From Parietaria judaica (lineage: Eukaryota > Streptophyta > Magnoliopsida > Rosales > Urticaceae): a DNA stretch of 64,000 nt. The translations under genes were made by a program, and so were the position numbers. Below, piece by piece: positions 1-12,750 of the stretch. Where the stretch lies: contig OX940860.1 in assembly GCA_954871525.1 (NCBI GenBank), positions 29,234,001 to 29,298,000 of the forward strand. The letters run 5' to 3'. The notes beneath the pieces are model-generated. The model ran no database searches. It saw only the letters and a list, made by a program, of their open reading frames with translations, and was not told the origin of the DNA. Position 1 is the stretch's first letter. Each line of letters opens with the position of its first letter.

Positions 1-132
1 GAAGAAAATCTAATTAACAATAGATAAGTCGTGTGAGTACATGTAAAAATAGTAATTAAATATAGAATGTTACGTTTTCCATGCATACATATATTTTTTG
101 CCATCCAGCTAGGGTAGATAAAAAAGATTCGA

Positions 133-202
<70 letters not shown>

Positions 203-215
203 AGAGAGAGAGAGA
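133..215. repeat. Compound (AT)n/(AG)n microsatellite
   Basis: An uninterrupted AT dinucleotide run passes directly into an AG dinucleotide run. The short open frame across it is only a translation of the repeat. Confidence 0.95.
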
Positions 216-310
216 AACCTATAATGTTCCCAATACCTTTTGGATACTCGTAGAGTTACATGCTGCATGCATATAATTAAGAGAAAGAAATAGATGTGTA
301 TATATGTGTA

Positions 311-313
<3 letters not shown>

Positions 314-345
<32 letters not shown>
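314..345. repeat. (TA)n microsatellite
   Basis: A run of about sixteen TA dinucleotides. Confidence 0.95.
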
Positions 346-350
<5 letters not shown>

Positions 351-2419
351 TAGAGGATAAATTTATGATTTTTAATATGTTGTTTAATATCGTATTATGC
401 ATACAAATAAAATATATCAACTCATGTACCATCACCGAAAAAGTTTATACGTGTGACCTATATATTTTGTCTTTTTCTTCCTTTGAAAATTCTTCAATAC
501 TAAATATACAATGAGCTGATGGCTACATAAATATTAAAGTTTTAATACATAAATTAATTAATAAATAGATAATATACTATGAATGTTTTTCATATTAATT
601 TTTAAAAAATGTTCATTTTTAATTGATTTAACAAAATTCTAACTATGTCGTTTATTTTTAAATACACGTCACTTATAAAATTTTAGATATTCTTTTCCTG
701 TTTTCTTTTTAAGTACAAATGAAACTTTTAAAGATTAATAAATAAAAATTTATAGAAAAATAAAATAATTAATATCAAAAATTAAATTTATATTAAAAAA
801 TACATACTATTAATATTAACTATATAATATGTATAATCATATATCGTCTATCATGTATGTACATAATAAAGAAGACCAAGGTCAATTATGTATCTTGCTT
901 GAAGAGTATTGCGGCTTTTTCTTGCACGATGAATATAATAAATTAAAAAAAATAAAATGATCAAATTGTTGAGAGAAAAAATATACTAAGAGCATGGAAG
1001 ATGGAACATTTCCTCATTAATATATATCTACATACCTGTGTTATAGGATCATTAGTGATGTTTAAATATATGTTACTAATTGAGAAACAAACCGACATAA
1101 TTAGAAGTAAACTCTCAGAAGTCAGAACAAAGTATTTTTCTTACGCTAATTAACCAAATGAGTTGCTTTCTTCATTATGATTGCTGAAAATTATGTGTCG
1201 TATAATATATATGACTGCGACGTTACCAATTGACAAAAAGTATCTAATAGGTGGTTACTTTCTTAATTACATGATCTGTACACGAGTTATCAACCATTAA
1301 TGATAACAAGAAAATAAAATACATACGGTGTGTATTTGAAACATAAACACAATACTATCTATAGTATAATTGGTAGAATTAATATATGTTTATATAAAAC
1401 ATTAAGAGGTGAATAATCAGTTCGGTTTTAAACTTTTTATAATCATTAGTACTGAAAATTACTATTAATAATTTCATTTTTGTATTCTTTTTAAAACAAA
1501 AAATCAAAAGAGACATTATTGAAGTAAATAAGCAATTTATTTTCGATTTTAACCGCATTATGTGAAAAATATAAACTAAATCTAAAAAATACATCAATAA
1601 AACACGTAAATTTTAATTCAAAATCCCTTACCTCTCCCATCTCGCTAATATACGTAATTTATAAATGGTGGAAAATATATCATACTTCGCCATTACACTC
1701 ATAATTTTAAGAAGTACGCGTTAAAATAGATTTATCGGTAGTGATTCTCTAAATGGAACCAAAACTGGTCCGTTTAGTATAGGTTAACCGCATTATTTTT
1801 ACTTAAACATAAAATTAAAATACGGTAATGCAAAATCCGGTAATTATAGTTTTCGATTTAATTTAGTTTAAGCTTTTTCATTACATCCTTACAAAAGAGT
1901 TACGTCACATGTATAAATAGTTTCATAATAATAATGTACCGTAAACTTTAATTATTCTTCCAAATATGTATCCGTTCATAGTTTCAGAAATGCATACTTG
2001 AAGAAGTATACAAATAGACGATTTATTCTTAAGGTCATAAGTGTCCTATTGTTTGCTTATAACTAGAGTGTGCAAGTTTTCCTTTTTTTCTTCTTTCTTT
2101 TTTGTTCTACTTTTTATTCTAATCATGAACATTCATACCATTTATGTAATAATTAAAAACTGAGATTTAAATAATATACAAACAATTAAGTCCAATGACT
2201 TGTCATTTTTAAAATCAAAGATGATGTACGACGATATCCATGAACACGAAGAACACATCTTTGCAAGCTTGAAAAACTCGATTTTTTTATTATTATTATT
2301 AAGCACCCACTAAAGAATTCAGTTTTAGCAACTCGATTATAAGCTACCTAGGGTTTAAAAAACGAAAAGGGGAACGACAAAAAAAACAAAAACAAAAAAC
2401 AAAGAGGCTATCATCATGA

Positions 2420-2850
2420 ATACACAACTTTCCTTGGCAGAAGAGGAAACCTTCGAACCATGCAAAAGCCAGGTCGGTGTCTGGGGCTGTGGGCTGCGCT
2501 TTTTATTCAGCCAAAGACCGGGTAGCATAAAGCTCTAAAAGCGTCGAAGCCTGAGAGAGAGACATAGATTTGTGTCCAAAGCGTGTGGCGTCGGCTCAGA
2601 GCATCCGCGACGCGGTTAAACACTCCCGCCTTATGCTTGATGGTGAAGGTGAATTGTTGCAAAAAATAATTCATGATGCGTGACGAGCAGAGACTTCATC
2701 TTGGGTATCGAGAGGCTTGAGAGCGTTGTGATCCGTAAAAGAATAAATTTCGGGTGAACGAGTAATGACGCCAATGTTTGATTGCGTAGACGATGGCGTA
2801 GAACTCGACGTTGTAGGTGTTGTACCGGATTCCTACTCGAGAAGAGAACA
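2420..2850 (-). pseudogene. Ty3/gypsy retrotransposon fossil (RNase H region)
   Basis: Read on the minus strand, this GC-richer island gives pieces typical of the gypsy reverse transcriptase/RNase H domain. These are YNTYNVEFYAIV followed by IKHWRHY, then DHNALKPLDTQDEVSARHA, then FTIKHKAGVFNRVADALS. The pieces lie in different frames with stops between them, so several frameshifts have occurred. No LTR or integrase is visible nearby. It is a fragment of a Ty3/gypsy polyprotein that lost its ends and decayed. Family assignment is from motif memory; the RNase H identity is firm, the lineage is not. Confidence 0.75.
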
Positions 2851-4039
2851 ACGCCAATTCCTCTAATTATAATTAACGAACAATAGTAGTTTGCAACAAG
2901 GGAGTTGTCTATTAATTTAGGAACTATGATCCAAAGAAAAGAATAAAATTAAGTTAATAAGCTAGAATTAAGTCAATAAGCTTTCTTAGTTTTTTTTTTT
3001 TAAAAAAAACAAATGAATAATATTCATGAGTTATTATTATCAATAATTTATTGCAGGATTCCTAATTTTACACACTTACTAGTAATGGATCTTTTCTTCT
3101 TGAATGAGTATTTTCCATTTTTCTAAAATCTCGTGGCTGATTTTGGATAGCGAATCTTGATACAAAATATAATTCGAAAAGGGTATTGCTTCAAACCGAA
3201 TAATCTTTTTTTTTTTTTTACCAAAATCACTTTTTCCATTTTTGTATATCACGCTATGAATAACTAATATCATCCAACAATTTTAGATAGAATTTTGAAG
3301 TCCACATATTTCGTTACTAAATTAAAATGTTTTGAAGAGAAAGATGAATTAAAAGTAGATAATTTTGCTTTCATATACCAATTAATTCTAATTTTTACAA
3401 ATGTATACTTTCTATTTAATTTTTTTTTTAATATTTATGCCTTCTCTGCTCATTTATATTTTGAAAAACTTGAAATTGACACGTATTTACTGTCTTAGAA
3501 TTTAATTTTGTATCACCGTCTAGCTTTTTTTTAGAGCAGTATTTTCAAATTACACATTGAAAAATATTTGTTTTGTTTTTAGACATAGATTGTATATATT
3601 ATGAGAAATGAAAGTATATGGCTCAAGAAAGCAAATTTTTTATTAAATATATGAAGAGAAGGAAGAAAAGAAAAGAAAAAACGAAAGTGTATTATGAGGC
3701 CAAATATACAAACTTAACAAGTATGCAATAAAAGTCTATAGAATCATTGGAGATGGAAAATATGCAAGAGTCAAATATTTATTGAGCTACACAAATTGTC
3801 CCACAAATTATTGTGTATATATGGTTGATATTACAAAATGTGATTTTAGTGTATTCTTGTGTCTTGGTAAAAAGGGGAAAACTATATTGTTGCAATATTC
3901 ATCAATAATATCAACAATTGATTTGAATCACATCCATATAATAATGATACTACAAAATAAAATAAAAAATTTAAATTGAATTGGAAATTCTAGCTATGAT
4001 TGAACCATTTTAAGAAGAGAAAAAAAAACATAAGTCTCT
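2851..4039. other. AT-rich upstream region of the MYB gene
   Basis: No gene or recognisable element is seen. Short open frames are AT-driven. This is the distal promoter side of the MYB gene that begins at 4405. Confidence 0.5.
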
Positions 4040-4404
4040 CTCTCTCTCTCTCTCTCAATTTGATTCCCTACCAGCCTGCCAAGTTCATTTTCCCAACCTC
4101 TCTCTCTCCTCTTCTCTCTCTCTCCAAAAATTTCTACATTGCCTAGGAACCAAAAACCCATTACATATAAACATCACAAAAGCTCAAAAGATCATCCTAT
4201 ACCTACAACTACTACCTATATATCTCTTACTTTCCCAATCTTTTTCTCTTCAACTCTCTCTCTCTATCTCTCTCTCTATATATATATACACACACTTACC
4301 CTTTTCTCAAACAAGTCATACCACAACAGAAACTGAAGTACTACTGGGCAAAGTAAGCAAGCAGCATTACTACTGGTGGCGAGGGCAATTGGGTAATTGC
4401 ACAC
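4037..4404 (+). promoter_or_regulatory. CT-rich leader/promoter of the MYB gene
   Basis: Several CT dinucleotide tracts (about 4037-4057, 4100-4123 and 4255-4278) precede the MYB start codon. A TATATATA run follows at about 4278, roughly 120 bases upstream of the ATG. CT-rich 5' leaders are common in plant genes. The exact transcription start cannot be read from sequence; the run at 4278 could be the TATA box or lie within the leader. Confidence 0.45.
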
Positions 4405-4732
4405 ATGGGAAGACACTCTTGCTGCTACAAGCAGAAGCTGAGGAAAGGCCTTTGGTCTCCTGAGGAAGATGAGAAGCTTCTCAATTACATCACCAAGCAC
4501 GGCCATGGCTGCTGGAGCTCCGTCCCTAAGCTTGCAGGTACCGCCGTGGTTGAGTATTTGAACTTGTATTGGTGTTTATAATAAGTATACATGGGCACGC
4601 AGGTCTGCAGAGATGTGGGAAGAGCTGTAGACTAAGGTGGATTAATTACCTGAGGCCTGACTTGAAGAGAGGCCCATTCTCTCAGCAGGAAGAGAGCTTG
4701 ATTATTGACCTTCATGCAGTTCTTGGAAACAG

Positions 4733-4773
<41 letters not shown>

Positions 4774-6107
4774 CTGATAGTCCAAAATTGGAAAATGATG
4801 TAGTTCTTGAGTGTTGAAAATGGGCATGTGAGATATATATAATGTATAGGATTTAATGATGAGTTTGATGATTGGTGTGTTTTTGTTGAAGGTGGTCCCA
4901 AATAGCTGCTCAATTACCTGGGAGGACTGATAATGAGATCAAGAATCTGTGGAATTCTTGCATCAAAAAGAAGCTCAGGCAAAAAGGGATTGACCCCAAC
5001 ACTCACAAGCCTCTCTCCGACCTCGCCGACATCAACAAGGACAAGCCGCTCTTGCCTGCCACCGCCAACGACGACGACATGCTCACGCCTCGCGCTGCTG
5101 ATCAGGCGCCGCCTCTTCCGCCGCCCGCGGCGAAGACCGCTGTGCTAGGCTCCGATCACTATTCCAACGCTGGCGGATTCTTTTCCTTCTACGGCGGGGA
5201 AATGAGTGGGAACTACTGCTTCACCGGAATGAACTCCGGCGATAGGCACGGCCACGGTAAGAACTAAGAATGTCACGATATATACTGTTAAGTATCATTG
5301 GGTTTTATTCCGAATTTGTTGAAAATAGTATAATTATACGTGGACCGGCCTGGCCCGGTCCGACCCCATCCGAAACATATTAATACACTATGAGTCTATC
5401 ATTTGATGTTTAGTTTCAACGGGCTCAGGGTTTTAATGAAAATTGAGCCCGGGCCCGGCTCGCCCGGGCTCCGCTAATAGAGACGTAATTTCGTAATTTA
5501 TTTTATGTATTTTTTATTTATCAAAGGAATTATATGTATTGTTAATTTGTTCCATGAGTAAAGGAATTCAACTCGTGATCTTATAAATATTATAAATTTA
5601 TTTATATTTTGCGTTTAATTCTCAATAGCTTCATCTTCATCGATATCATCCTCCTCCACCGTCGAGCCTCAGAGCCACCATAACAGTCAATTCAACTCCT
5701 CGAGCTTCTCGCATATGAACTTCTCGCCACGTGTCAAGCCCTCGATAAGCCTCCCGTCAGACACCACCGTCAACAACGCGAGCGCCATAAGCAATGGAAG
5801 CAGTAGCAGCAACGAAATACCGAGCGGCAATTTCTACGACACAAACAACAACCCGTTTTCGTGGATGCATTTAGAGGGCTCGAAGTCCGACACCAACAAT
5901 ATGAGCGTACACGAGGACTTCAAGTGGTCGGAATATCTCCAAACCCCATTCGCCAACAACATGGTCAAATCCGAGACCGAACAGTTCGCCGCCACGTGGC
6001 ACCAACCGATTGTCCAGTTACAACAAGGGGTTTCGAACAATCCGGAGATTAATATGTACACCAAAGATCTTCAGAGACTCGCTTTGGCTTTTGGACATAC
6101 ACTTTAG
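4405..6107 (+). CDS. MYB86: R2R3-MYB transcription factor, MYB61/MYB86 group
   Basis: Four exons join in frame: 4405-4537, 4603-4732, 4892-5256 and 5629-6107, giving 368 residues, the usual size for this group. The protein opens with [20 protein letters not shown], the hallmark of MYB subgroup 13 (MYB50/55/61/86). The R2 repeat spans about residues 14-61 and the R3 repeat 67-112, with regularly spaced tryptophans; R3 has Phe in the first Trp position, as usual. The two introns inside the MYB domain sit at the conserved plant positions (after KLAG and GNR). The C-terminal half is Ser/Asn-rich and ends in [13 protein letters not shown], a short conserved tail of the group. Known members act in the nucleus on AC-rich promoter elements, influencing secondary wall formation and stomata; that role is inferred here. 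Which paralogue it is remains uncertain. Confidence 0.93.
4736..4771. repeat. (AT)n microsatellite in MYB intron 2
   Basis: A run of about seventeen AT units starts just after the 5' splice site of the second MYB intron. It lies entirely in the intron. Confidence 0.95.
5257..5628 (+). other. MYB intron 3 with GC-rich patches
   Basis: This 372-base intron has GT and AG ends. It contains two GC-rich patches made of GGCCCGG/CCCGGGC-like words (about 5341-5375 and 5424-5472) that stand out from the AT-rich surroundings. They resemble the subterminal motif arrays of plant hAT elements, so a small decayed insertion is possible, but I see no clear ends. Confidence 0.4.
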
Positions 6108-6836
6108 TTTTTTTTTTTTTTTTTAAGAAAATGATTTTTAATATCATTATATTGTGTAATTTGTTTGATATTTATTGGGTTTCAAAGGGATTTTTTTTTT
6201 TCATTTATTGAAGATGAAGAAGAATCAAATACAGTATTATATATACATATAGTACTGTATAGTTATAATTTATGGGCTAAATGTGTGTGAGCCATAGATT
6301 TAATGTTCTTATTTTTTTTTAATTAGTGTTAATTTTGTAAATGTGTTGATCATCATCATAATACCAAAGTTACTTTCTTAAACCTCTGATAGTTGTAATC
6401 TTAAGAAATAATTGAATTCTATGTATATATATATGCTATATATTTTCTTTTTCTCGGCGTTTATGAGTAATATTATTTCTGACATGATATAAAGTCGTGA
6501 CTCTATATGTACAAATTATCCATAATGTATATATATATATATATATGTTTAATTCCCACTTTTTCTGACTTATACCATTTTCACAAAATAACGAGAATCT
6601 CTTACGTATTCATACACAAACGTACAAGTTCTCTACTATAGTACATACTATATAGTATATATATTACATACGTTGCATGTATATATATTAATATATATTT
6701 ACATATAATTCGTAATGCGAAAATCCGGGGGACCATAGTTCATTAATGGGTGTCTGTCACTATATCTCGTAACGACTGTGATGCTTTTCACTTTTTCACA
6801 GTCTTTCTTTTAATCACTTCTAAATTCTAACTTATA

Positions 6837-6868
<32 letters not shown>

Positions 6869-7204
6869 CTTTGTGTGTGTGTAACCCTAGATGACTTGTT
6901 CTCAAGACAAGACAATAGACAAAGAAATTATGGCTTGCCTCATGGGATTGTCTTCGTTCATAATCATCGTAAGAGAAACAGATAATTATAAATTAATCAA
7001 ATAAAAAGTCAGAAATATTATTGACCACGTAATTTATGATAATAAAAATTAAAAGCTCATTATGGTTATGCGATTATGATATTTATTAATGTCGAATCTT
7101 TTTGTTGTGAAATTAACTGATGAAATAGGGTTTGGAAAACTTCTTTTCTACTTAAGAATTAATTGAAATGAGAGTATATTCATTATTATCGTCCATATAT
7201 CCAA

Positions 7205-7366
7205 TGGCGGAACTACCCACAAGGGTAGTGGGGCTAGAGCCACCCCCAATTTTTTTTTTTTTGATCTTTTTTGTACTAATGTTTAAATTTTTTTACAAAT
7301 AAACCCCTTTTATTTGCACTAAAAATTTAAACCAGCCACCCCGAAGTTTAAATCCTAGTTCCGCTT
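7205..7366. mobile_element. Small MITE-like repeat
   Basis: The segment starts TGGCGGAACTAC and ends CTAGTTCCGCTTA, which are near inverted repeats. Just inside are GGGGCTAGAGCCACCCC and CCAGCCACCCCG. This resembles a common class of short plant repeats with a GGCGGA terminus. No target duplication is clear. The superfamily cannot be assigned from this copy. Confidence 0.5.
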
Positions 7367-7641
7367 ATGCATATATCCATTATTTATAGTATATATCATA
7401 CAAATTTCAAATAGTAACGATTGTTTATGGATACTATCTTATATTGTAAAGTGTTATTAGGGCGTAAATATCAGCTCTATAATAATAACATGGCACAGTT
7501 ATAAAGATAGCGGTAAAAATATATATGTGACATATTATTATCTGAGGTTAATAATAATAATAAGAAGAAGAAGCAGCTTATTGCTCCTTCCAAAAAAAGA
7601 AAAAAAAAAGAAGAAGCTTATTGTTATTTTCTTGGGTAAAT

Positions 7642-7757
7642 GAACGAAATGCTCATTTTGTGTCAAACTTTTTAAAAAATTGCTCATTGTGTGTATTTTT
7701 TACTCTCACAAATGGGCATTTCTTAAAATGATTGACACAAAATTGGACATTTCGTAC
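7642..7757. repeat. Inverted repeat (hairpin-forming, MITE-like)
   Basis: The left arm CGAAATGCTCATTTTGTGTC matches the reverse complement of the right arm near 7727-7756 with a few mismatches. The loop is short. The whole could fold into a hairpin and probably is a small foldback element. Confidence 0.65.
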
Positions 7758-10700
7758 AATTTCCATATTTTTCTGTCAAAGAGAATTAGTATTTTTCTCA
7801 CTAATATCTCTATTATCAACATATCGACCGAAATTGAATTTAAAGCTTTTAAGGTAACAAAAATCTTACTGATTAGGACATTATTTTAATGAAATACGTG
7901 GAATAAATTGACATATATGTCACAAAAATTTAGTTAAAAGAAAAACAAACTCGATACGCTGTCTATACTCTATACTAATCCGTAATTAAATAAAAGATAA
8001 TTATTAATAAACAAAAATCTACTCTAAAAACAGGGTCAAAATTCTGTCTATTGTTACAAAATTACATTTTTTTATTTTTTTACCGGCCTCTTAAATCAAC
8101 AGGATTTAACTCGAACATTGTTCAAGTCATTATAACTCGTACAATAAATCGTTTCAAAATTTAAGATTTTTAAAATTTCACCTTAAAATTTTACCTCCGG
8201 AAATTTGCAGCCCGGGTCCTCGACGAGGGTTAAGAGCTTCTTTTTAACCTAGCGGAGAGAGGAACAGAAAAAATGGGGTCATGAGTCAGATGGTGAGTGG
8301 TGATGAAATAAAAAGGTAAGAAAGAATTCGATGTTTATGTAGAAAATGACAAAAAAAGACTGAGAGGATGTTGATTATTCAGAATCAGAGTCAAATTATA
8401 TATGTTATCATGTATTTATGAATAATATAATGTAACATCACTGATTTCCTTATATCAATATGTGAATGTGAAGTATATACTTCATTGTAAAACAAAAAAC
8501 CACGGAATAAAGTAAAATGTACGCCATTAATGTTTCATCAGGAATGTAAAAAAAAAACAAAAAATATTCCATAAGGTAATACTTGTCCCTCTATAGGCGA
8601 AAGTCAACTAGTCTTGGCCAAACCGGTAGACGCGGGTTGCTCGCCCGTCTTAAACTAGAGCGGCTCGCCCGTGTTTTTAATTATTATTTATGTATATATT
8701 TTTTTTACTTCTATATGTTTTTTATTTTTAAATAAAGTTATCCGTCTCTTAAATTTAGCAAAGCGGGTTGGCGGTGTTTTGCCTGTCTAGAATCAGCGGT
8801 TGATCTAGAATCAATTTCACGGGGATTAAGTATTAAGAGGTTATTAATTAAGCACAATATTAAACATAAGATATGGAAATAAAAAATAAATATTAAGAGT
8901 AAAACTTGAAAAGATAAAATTTTAAATGAAGTTTGAATGTTTTTTTCTTTTTTAAATAAAATTAAAAACATAACACTTTTTTACATGAACATAAATACGG
9001 CACTGCTTGGAATATAATTACGATCCATGCAATATAGGCCAGAATATAAATTATATATTACATAATATATAGAAGCCATACGTAAAATAAATTAGTGGAC
9101 TACGAAACTAAATATTTTATAGTTTTATAATCATATACATATCATGGAGCTCTATTAATTTATCTTTCTTCAGCACACCTTGATATAATATATATGAAGA
9201 TAAAGTGACCGCTTCCAATTGTACTATGAAATACATTTCTACATGAAAGTCTTCTGTAAAAACGACAAAGAGAAAAAGAAAAAAAAAAGAAAAAGAAAAA
9301 ACAATTTTAAGTAAAATATAAATATAAATCTTCTAAGGATAGGCCCATTAAGAATAAAGTAGATGGTCATCCCATTGTTTGGCTTAGCCCATGTGCAAAT
9401 ACACAAATCAAATATAGTCTTCCTTTAGAATAATGATTAATTATTTTATCTTCTATTTAATATCATTTGTGAAAGCTAGCTAAGACCAAAATATGGGAAT
9501 AAATAAATGTCTCATGCATTCATTTGTTTTGTATTAAACAAATGTGTGTATGTATCTTTGCATGTGAGCTTCATTATTGGGTCTACTTTTGTTGGGTCCC
9601 GGCAATAATCACTATATTATATATAGAATCAAAATTAATTAGGGTTTGCAAAAGAACAAAAATCCTCTTATTGCCTTTAACAATGGTGTAGCAAATGATA
9701 CAAACTCGTATATATACATATAAACATACATATATATTTTAACTTCCTTAAGTTTGAAAAATTATTTATATATATACATATACATATACATATTTATGTG
9801 TGTATTTGCGTGTGTGAAGTGAATGTATGCTTATTTATATATAGAACAACTTTGTGAGAAAATTGATTAATGATAAATACAAAAGATATTAATTTAAAAG
9901 ATATGGAATCAAGACTTTTGGCTAGTGTCTCTCCATGCATGTATATAAAAAAGCGTCATTTAAGTCTATATATATATATATATATTAATTAATTATATAT
10001 AATGAATAGTCATACGTAACAAATCATTGTGCACTTATGATGACCAGTGACGATGACGATGATCATTCATATACGTAAATACTAAATAGTAATATTATGA
10101 TAAGATTAATAATAAGGAAATCGTTTGTTGGAGATATTGTTCTTCATGGAATCTGTTTTGAGAAATTAAAAAAAAAGAAGAAAAGAATTATAGTATATAT
10201 AAATATAAATACATATAGATAGATGGATAGATACAGATCATAATGAATTAGAATAGGAACAGGGTTTTCGCGTTGACAAATGACAATTATAGTCCGTTTC
10301 AGATAAGGAATAAGGGGATAATATACACACAAATTACTGTTAATGATGATACTTTTCTAATAATGCATGAGAAGAATAATGCGACACGTCACACGTATAT
10401 GAACAATTTATTTTTTAGGAAAATGATTACAGAAAAGTCTTAGAGTCATTTTTTTGAAATTTACGACGAGTACAAGACTCTGAATGTATTACTATTATTG
10501 TATTATATGATTTTCAAAATAAAAGAAAAAAAATTGTATATTAATATCAGCCTGTAAATCATGTATATGATTGAGATAATTGGAGGTCCCATATCATAAA
10601 AGAAAAATGTGCGACACACTATTTAAATCGATTTGATGCCCCGTTATCTATATATTATAAAGCTAATTATATATATTTCGATGTAACACAGTTCATGACC

Positions 10701-10865
10701 AGCCAAGTTTTCTCACTGTTTTAGTACTTGTTTTAGGTCGCTTTCAACCTAGATTATTGGTCCCTCAATTAATTGTAATATGCATGTATTTACAAGGTTC
10801 TTTTTGTCTAAAATAATTTGTAAGAATACATGAATATTTTACGCGGTGAAATTCGAGTTACATCG

Positions 10866-10869
<4 letters not shown>

Positions 10870-10911
<42 letters not shown>
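10870..10911. repeat. (AT)n microsatellite
   Basis: A clean run of about twenty-one AT units. Confidence 0.95.
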
Positions 10912-10916
<5 letters not shown>

Positions 10917-11965
10917 TTTGGGGTTAAAATATACCAATTTAGGTGAACCGTGGCGATATGTGTACAATTTTTTATTTTTTTAGGACATAAGTAAACAAGT
11001 TTAGGAAATCCCGGAGATGGTTATTTTATCTCTTGCCTTGTTAACGTCGTTAATACTTAGAGATATTTGTGGCAAAAGTATACAAATTAGGAGACTGTAC
11101 ATATATATATATATATATTTTTTTTGAGAAAGTATAAAAAGTTAAAATAATAAAAATGTAGGAAAAAATCATATTGAATACCTAAAAGACTTATTTTGTT
11201 TTTTTTTTCTTCACTTTTTTGGGCAAGAGTGAAAAAAAATAACATTTTTTTTTTGTTTCATAAACTTTGTAGTACACCTCTGCCGTTAAAAAAATTGTAT
11301 TATACATGCCGTTTCAGTTGACTTAATTTTATGTACTTTTGTCATAAATATCCTTACCAAAATAAACACCTTTATGCCACTTGTTATAATCGAATACCAT
11401 AAAAATTAAAATCCAATTTGAGATTGAGCTATTAATATTAAGAATATAATATGACGGAAGGGTATGTTAAAATGGTGGAAAGAATGTAAATAAATAAATG
11501 TGAAATATGATTGGCTCAGTTTGTGATTACGAGGATATATTAATTATTTGTTAAATTTGTTATAAGGTAAAGTCCTCGTGAGATACAATTAGAGGCTGAC
11601 ATTAATGCACTAAAAAAAACACCAAAGAAACTTGGCACCACTTCACAACTTCATCAATAATAATAATAAGGGCGCTTTAGAGAAATAGCCAGATCTGAAA
11701 GTGTGTTTAGCAAAATAGTCAAACTTTGGTTAATTTTGTAAACTAGCCAATTAACCATTTAAATGGAATTCCAATTACATCATTGCCCTCATGTTTTAAT
11801 AAAATTAAAAAATTCATTTATTTTCATTAATTGAAAATATTGCTATTAATTGAAATAGCTATTAATATGGTAACAACCAAAACCAAACCCTTTTTTTTGT
11901 ATAATTCAAATTTTAAATTCAAAACATTAATATAATATTCGGATTTTTTTTTTAAATATCAACAA

Positions 11966-12085
11966 GACGCGAATTAACGTAAATAAACAACGAATCAACG
12001 TAAATTAACATCGAATTAACGTAAATTAACAACGAATTTACAACGAATTAACGTAAATTAACAACGAATCAACGTAAATTAACAA
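11966..12085. repeat. Short tandem repeat inside the Pack-MULE
   Basis: About five to six degenerate copies of an 18-24 base unit built from ACGAATTAACGTAAATTAAC lie just inside the left terminal repeat. Confidence 0.85.
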
Positions 12086-12129
12086 TAAAAATATTATTCA
12101 TACTCAAATTTGAATACAATAATCAAATA

Positions 12130-12640
12130 TTTTAAATACAAAAAATAATCTCTCTCTTTCCCGTTAGACCGCCGAAGTTTTGCCGTCGATCGCCATGGCC
12201 TCGGTATTTCCGAGCGAGTGCTCCGATGGAGGAGCTCCTTCACGCGCGACGGGGGCAGCGAAATCTCATCGTCGTTGGAGGCGCCGGAGCCGGCGGTGCT
12301 GCTCCCCCCCGGAGACGGGGATCCCAACAGCCTAAAAAAAAGGTCTTGCCCTCGGCGCTCCCTTCCTCATCCTCGCCGGAATCGTCGCCGTCGTCGGCCA
12401 AGGCCCCATAGAACCCGACGAGCTCGTTGTCGGGCTGCAGCGCAGCGTTAGGGGAGGATCTGAGGCGGGGCTTGGGCGGCGTCTCGCAGACACAGTCGTC
12501 GTCACGGTGGAAGAAATGGACGGAGGTGATCTCGGTGTCGGCGAAGCTCACCCGGCGAGTGTGCTTCCTCTTCCGCGTCGCCGCAGCTTCATCGGCGCTT
12601 CTCGATTCCCCGATCAGCCGCAAGCCCTAGAGCCGAATTC
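12130..12640 (-). pseudogene. Captured fragment of a KNL1/Spc7-like gene
   Basis: On the minus strand an open frame (12623-12240, no ATG) contains RRVSFADTEITSVHFFHRDD followed by ETPP. This recalls the N-terminal region of plant KNL1/Spc7-like kinetochore scaffold proteins. Further on an acidic stretch is followed by GKTFFL, and then the similarity continues in another frame as GSPSPGGSSTAGSGASNDDE. The frame change falls at a seven-base homopolymer near 12337-12343. The fragment is far more GC-rich than the surroundings and is bounded by the element's terminal repeats, so it was captured from a host gene. It lacks the rest of the gene and is not expected to make a working protein. The KNL1 match is from memory, not from a search. 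Confidence 0.6.
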
Positions 12641-12652
12641 AAGGTCTGGAAG

Positions 12653-12654
<2 letters not shown>

Positions 12655-12721
<67 letters not shown>

Positions 12722-12750
12722 GGGAGAGAGAAGATTGAGAGAGAGAGAGG
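12655..12750. repeat. (GA)n microsatellite
   Basis: A long, nearly pure GA run directly beside the captured gene fragment. The reading frame of alternating Arg-Glu across it is an artefact. Confidence 0.95.

Larger units (their letters stand above)
1..2419. other. AT-rich intergenic region
   Basis: No gene is visible. The stretch is AT-rich, with an (AT)n(AG)n microsatellite near its start and a second AT run at about 314-345. The open frames here are short and low-complexity, without recognisable protein motifs. Confidence 0.6.
6108..11669. other. AT-rich intergenic region downstream of MYB
   Basis: No convincing gene. It holds the MYB 3' untranslated region, AT microsatellites (about 6840-6868, 10870-10911, 11101-11119) and two small inverted-repeat elements listed separately. 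A GC-richer patch at 8600-8660 has GCTCGCCCG words of unknown origin. Confidence 0.6.
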
